Below are positions 25,961 through 27,721 of a stretch of 27,721 nt of DNA, piece after piece. The notes under the pieces were generated by a model. That model saw nothing but the letters and a program-made list of their open reading frames with translations. It did no database searches and was not told where the DNA came from. Made by a program: the position numbers and the translations under genes. Source of the stretch: CAZUVM01 sp964623885 (GTDB lineage Bacteria > Verrucomicrobiota > Verrucomicrobiia > Limisphaerales > UBA8199). Position 1 is the stretch's first letter; each line of letters opens with the position of its first letter. The stretch is from contig CAZUVM010000158.1 of the NCBI GenBank assembly GCA_964623885.1, positions 1-27,721 of the forward strand, read 5' to 3'.

Positions 25961-27721
25961 ATGCAAAGCCGTACTAGCTCTGCTGTTCAGAACGAGTCGT
26001 TCGCCCGTCAGGTCCGAGCCAAGGGCCTGGCATCAGAGGACTCTCCGCGCAAATGGAGTAAAGCGGGAGAGCTTTTTGAGCAACCATCCCAAATACCACC
26101 CGTTCCAACCCTTGAGGAACCTGGGGCTCTGCCGGAAACGCGCGCCGCGCTTCCCGGCGGACAGGAGGAAGCTGTAGTTCTCCGCGAAGGAAGGTCTCCG
26201 CTCCTCATCTGCGGAGATCGCATCGAAATCCCGCGTTCAGGCATCTGGGTCCAACCCCTTTTGCCAGCCGGAGCCCTCATCGGACCGCCGCTCCGCTCGG
26301 TTAGTCGCGTCGAAATCGGCCGCGGACGGCGCGTCAAAATGAAGCGTCTCCTTTGCCTCTTGCTACTGACTACACTTCCCACCGCCTGGACCGCCCTCAT
26401 TTGGGGCGCAGACGTCAGTGAGCTAAAAGCGCCGAACGATTGGACCCCTCCGCCGGTCCATGTCAACCAGTGGTATAGGCTGGACGACCTCGAAGCATTT
26501 CGCAATGAATACGGAACAATCACAATCAAGCAACCGGATGTTTGGGGTCAGGCACGTATCATGCAGCATCGCGCTGAATTCGAAAACGTCATGGCCGCCC
26601 AACTAACTAACTTCGCTCTTACGTTCCAAGGCTCGCGAAGTTTCTCCAAGCAGACAAGCTTTGCCAACGCTCTCGGTGTCAGTGCAGGGCTGGGAGGAAC
26701 AGTTCCGGTGCTGACAGGCAACCCGACGAACGCTGGCTCCACCACTGCTGCGTTGCCGACAAACACAGTTCTCAACTTGGTTAGTAACATTCTATTCCAG
26801 AACGTCCCAATACCCGCAAACAACGTCCAAACGTTCGGTCCAAATGCAACCATCAGCCTGGATCCAGTTGTCGCTCTCGATCAGCAGGCCAACTACATTA
26901 CACATTTGCAGCACCTACGCCGAATCAATGAGGGAGATGATACGGCAGACTCCGCCGGTTACAGTCTTTACCTTTTGCGAATGCCCGTGTCGGTTGATCC
27001 GGGTCTAAAGACCCAGAAAGGCTACGGGGCCGAGCTCAGAGTCCAAGTGCTCAGCGAGGACCTAACTAATCTCTTGGCCATCACAATCCCTAAGCTTGTC
27101 ATAAATGACCTTGCGCTGCAACTAAGCCAGGCGCTAACGCCGCTCGTCAACGCTACGAACCTGCCGGAATTCTACAAGACAGTGACGAACGCCCTTGCGG
27201 ACAGCTCGACCTTTTCGCCAGGTGACATTAGAGATCTGTCCACTTTTGAAGAGCAACTGTCTCCGCGATCGCAAGGCATTTACAAATACATTTATAATAA
27301 CCTCTCCAGCAATACGCGTGATATGCTCGGCAGATTGCCGGATGATACCAAAATGCGCCAAGCCCTGGTAAATGATTTAAACCGAATAATTCGAGGAGTG
27401 TGTCCGTTGCCGCTCACAAGTGACGACATTTTAAACTTGGAACCATTTGCTGCGCGGCTTAAGAAAAGCGCAGATCCCATCGCCAGGTACGTGAAGAGCA
27501 ACCTCCCAAAAGCTACTTCGGAACTCTTAACCGCCTACTCTGGCGGCTCGTCTTCGCCCCTGCAGCAGGCACTAGCCACAGCTCTAAATGACCTGGTCTC
27601 GAAGGACTTGCTTTATGATCCACGGCGTTTTGTAGGTGTAAAGCTCTCCCCTGAAACGGCTAACCTGCTGAGGCAGAATCCAGAGGGGGGGTCAGCCGAC
27701 CTGGTTTGGTTGAACCGCTTG
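25961..27721 (+). CDS. Large protein of unknown function with internal signal-anchor segment (partial, 3' end outside window)
   Basis: The frame from ATG 25961 (GGAGG seven bases upstream) is open for 587 codons to the window edge. Residues 1-126 are Pro/Arg/Glu-rich and probably soluble (LLICGDRIEIPRSGIWV the only strand-like part). At residue 127 (ATG 26339) an in-frame MKRLLCLLLLTTLPTAWTAL looks like a signal peptide or signal anchor. Beyond it is a soluble region with a conserved-looking core at about 318-366 (INEGDDTADSAGYSLYLL, then MPVSV and GYGAEL) and helical text to the end. Either it is a membrane protein with a 126-residue cytoplasmic domain, or the true start is 26339, which lacks a ribosome binding site. 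I have an unverified impression that similar core text occurs in Planctomycetes proteins. No function is assigned. Lower G+C than the left part of the window. Confidence 0.75.
   Translation, partial: MQSRTSSAVQNESFARQVRAKGLASEDSPRKWSKAGELFEQPSQIPPVPTLEEPGALPETRAALPGGQEEAVVLREGRSPLLICGDRIEIPRSGIWVQPLLPAGALIGPPLRSVSRVEIGRGRRVKMKRLLCLLLLTTLPTAWTALIWGADVSELKAPNDWTPPPVHVNQWYRLDDLEAFRNEYGTITIKQPDVWGQARIMQHRAEFENVMAAQLTNFALTFQGSRSFSKQTSFANALGVSAGLGGTVPVLTGNPTNAGSTTAALPTNTVLNLVSNILFQNVPIPANNVQTFGPNATISLDPVVALDQQANYITHLQHLRRINEGDDTADSAGYSLYLLRMPVSVDPGLKTQKGYGAELRVQVLSEDLTNLLAITIPKLVINDLALQLSQALTPLVNATNLPEFYKTVTNALADSSTFSPGDIRDLSTFEEQLSPRSQGIYKYIYNNLSSNTRDMLGRLPDDTKMRQALVNDLNRIIRGVCPLPLTSDDILNLEPFAARLKKSADPIARYVKSNLPKATSELLTAYSGGSSSPLQQALATALNDLVSKDLLYDPRRFVGVKLSPETANLLRQNPEGGSADLVWLNRL

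Overview
The window most likely comes from a soil or freshwater Verrucomicrobiota bacterium, perhaps a Pedosphaera/Limisphaerales relative. This is inferred from family content and high G+C; no rRNA or other phylogenetic marker is present. Supporting signs are a VPDSG-type C-terminal sorting signal, LTD/CotH-kinase exported proteins, very long autotransporter-type beta-strand-repeat proteins, and exported proteins ending in a short beta-rich module that closes with FFRL-like residues.

Positions 1-15,100 form an exported/surface-protein region. It holds a C-type-lectin protein cut by the left edge (minus), a C-terminally truncated alpha/beta hydrolase (plus), a 1362-residue LTD/chitobiase-like/CotH protein (plus), a beta-helical protein built from two tandem ~540-residue copies (minus, convergent with the CotH gene, 11 bp gap), and an 1848-residue PATR-type repeat protein (plus) closed by a strong intrinsic terminator.

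Positions 15,200-21,200 hold regulation and small genes. An ECF sigma factor overlaps by 14 nt its probable zinc-finger anti-sigma partner, which is unusually long, with an extracytoplasmic LolA-like part and two NTF2-like repeats. A divergent DUF2007-like coiled-coil protein, a small membrane protein, a lipoprotein, an exported single-HKD phospholipase-D-like protein and two tiny hypothetical genes follow. Intergenic gaps here, and one near 23.75 kb, carry copies of an 18-bp dispersed repeat, all in one orientation.

Positions 21,200-24,070 hold an exported right-handed beta-helix protein (minus) and a tRNA-Thr(TGT) with encoded CCA.

Positions 24,070-27,721, beyond the 3' end of the tRNA, look different: lower G+C, a decayed stretch with an M23-peptidase-like fragment, a two-gene operon (winged-helix-like regulator plus four-helix membrane protein) behind a good sigma70 promoter overlapped by an inverted repeat, and a divergent large gene of unknown function that runs off the right edge and has an in-frame signal-peptide-like segment 126 codons after its first start. 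No integrase, transposase, CRISPR array or rRNA was found. The best candidates for something undescribed are this post-tRNA segment, the shared C-terminal module, and the dispersed repeat.
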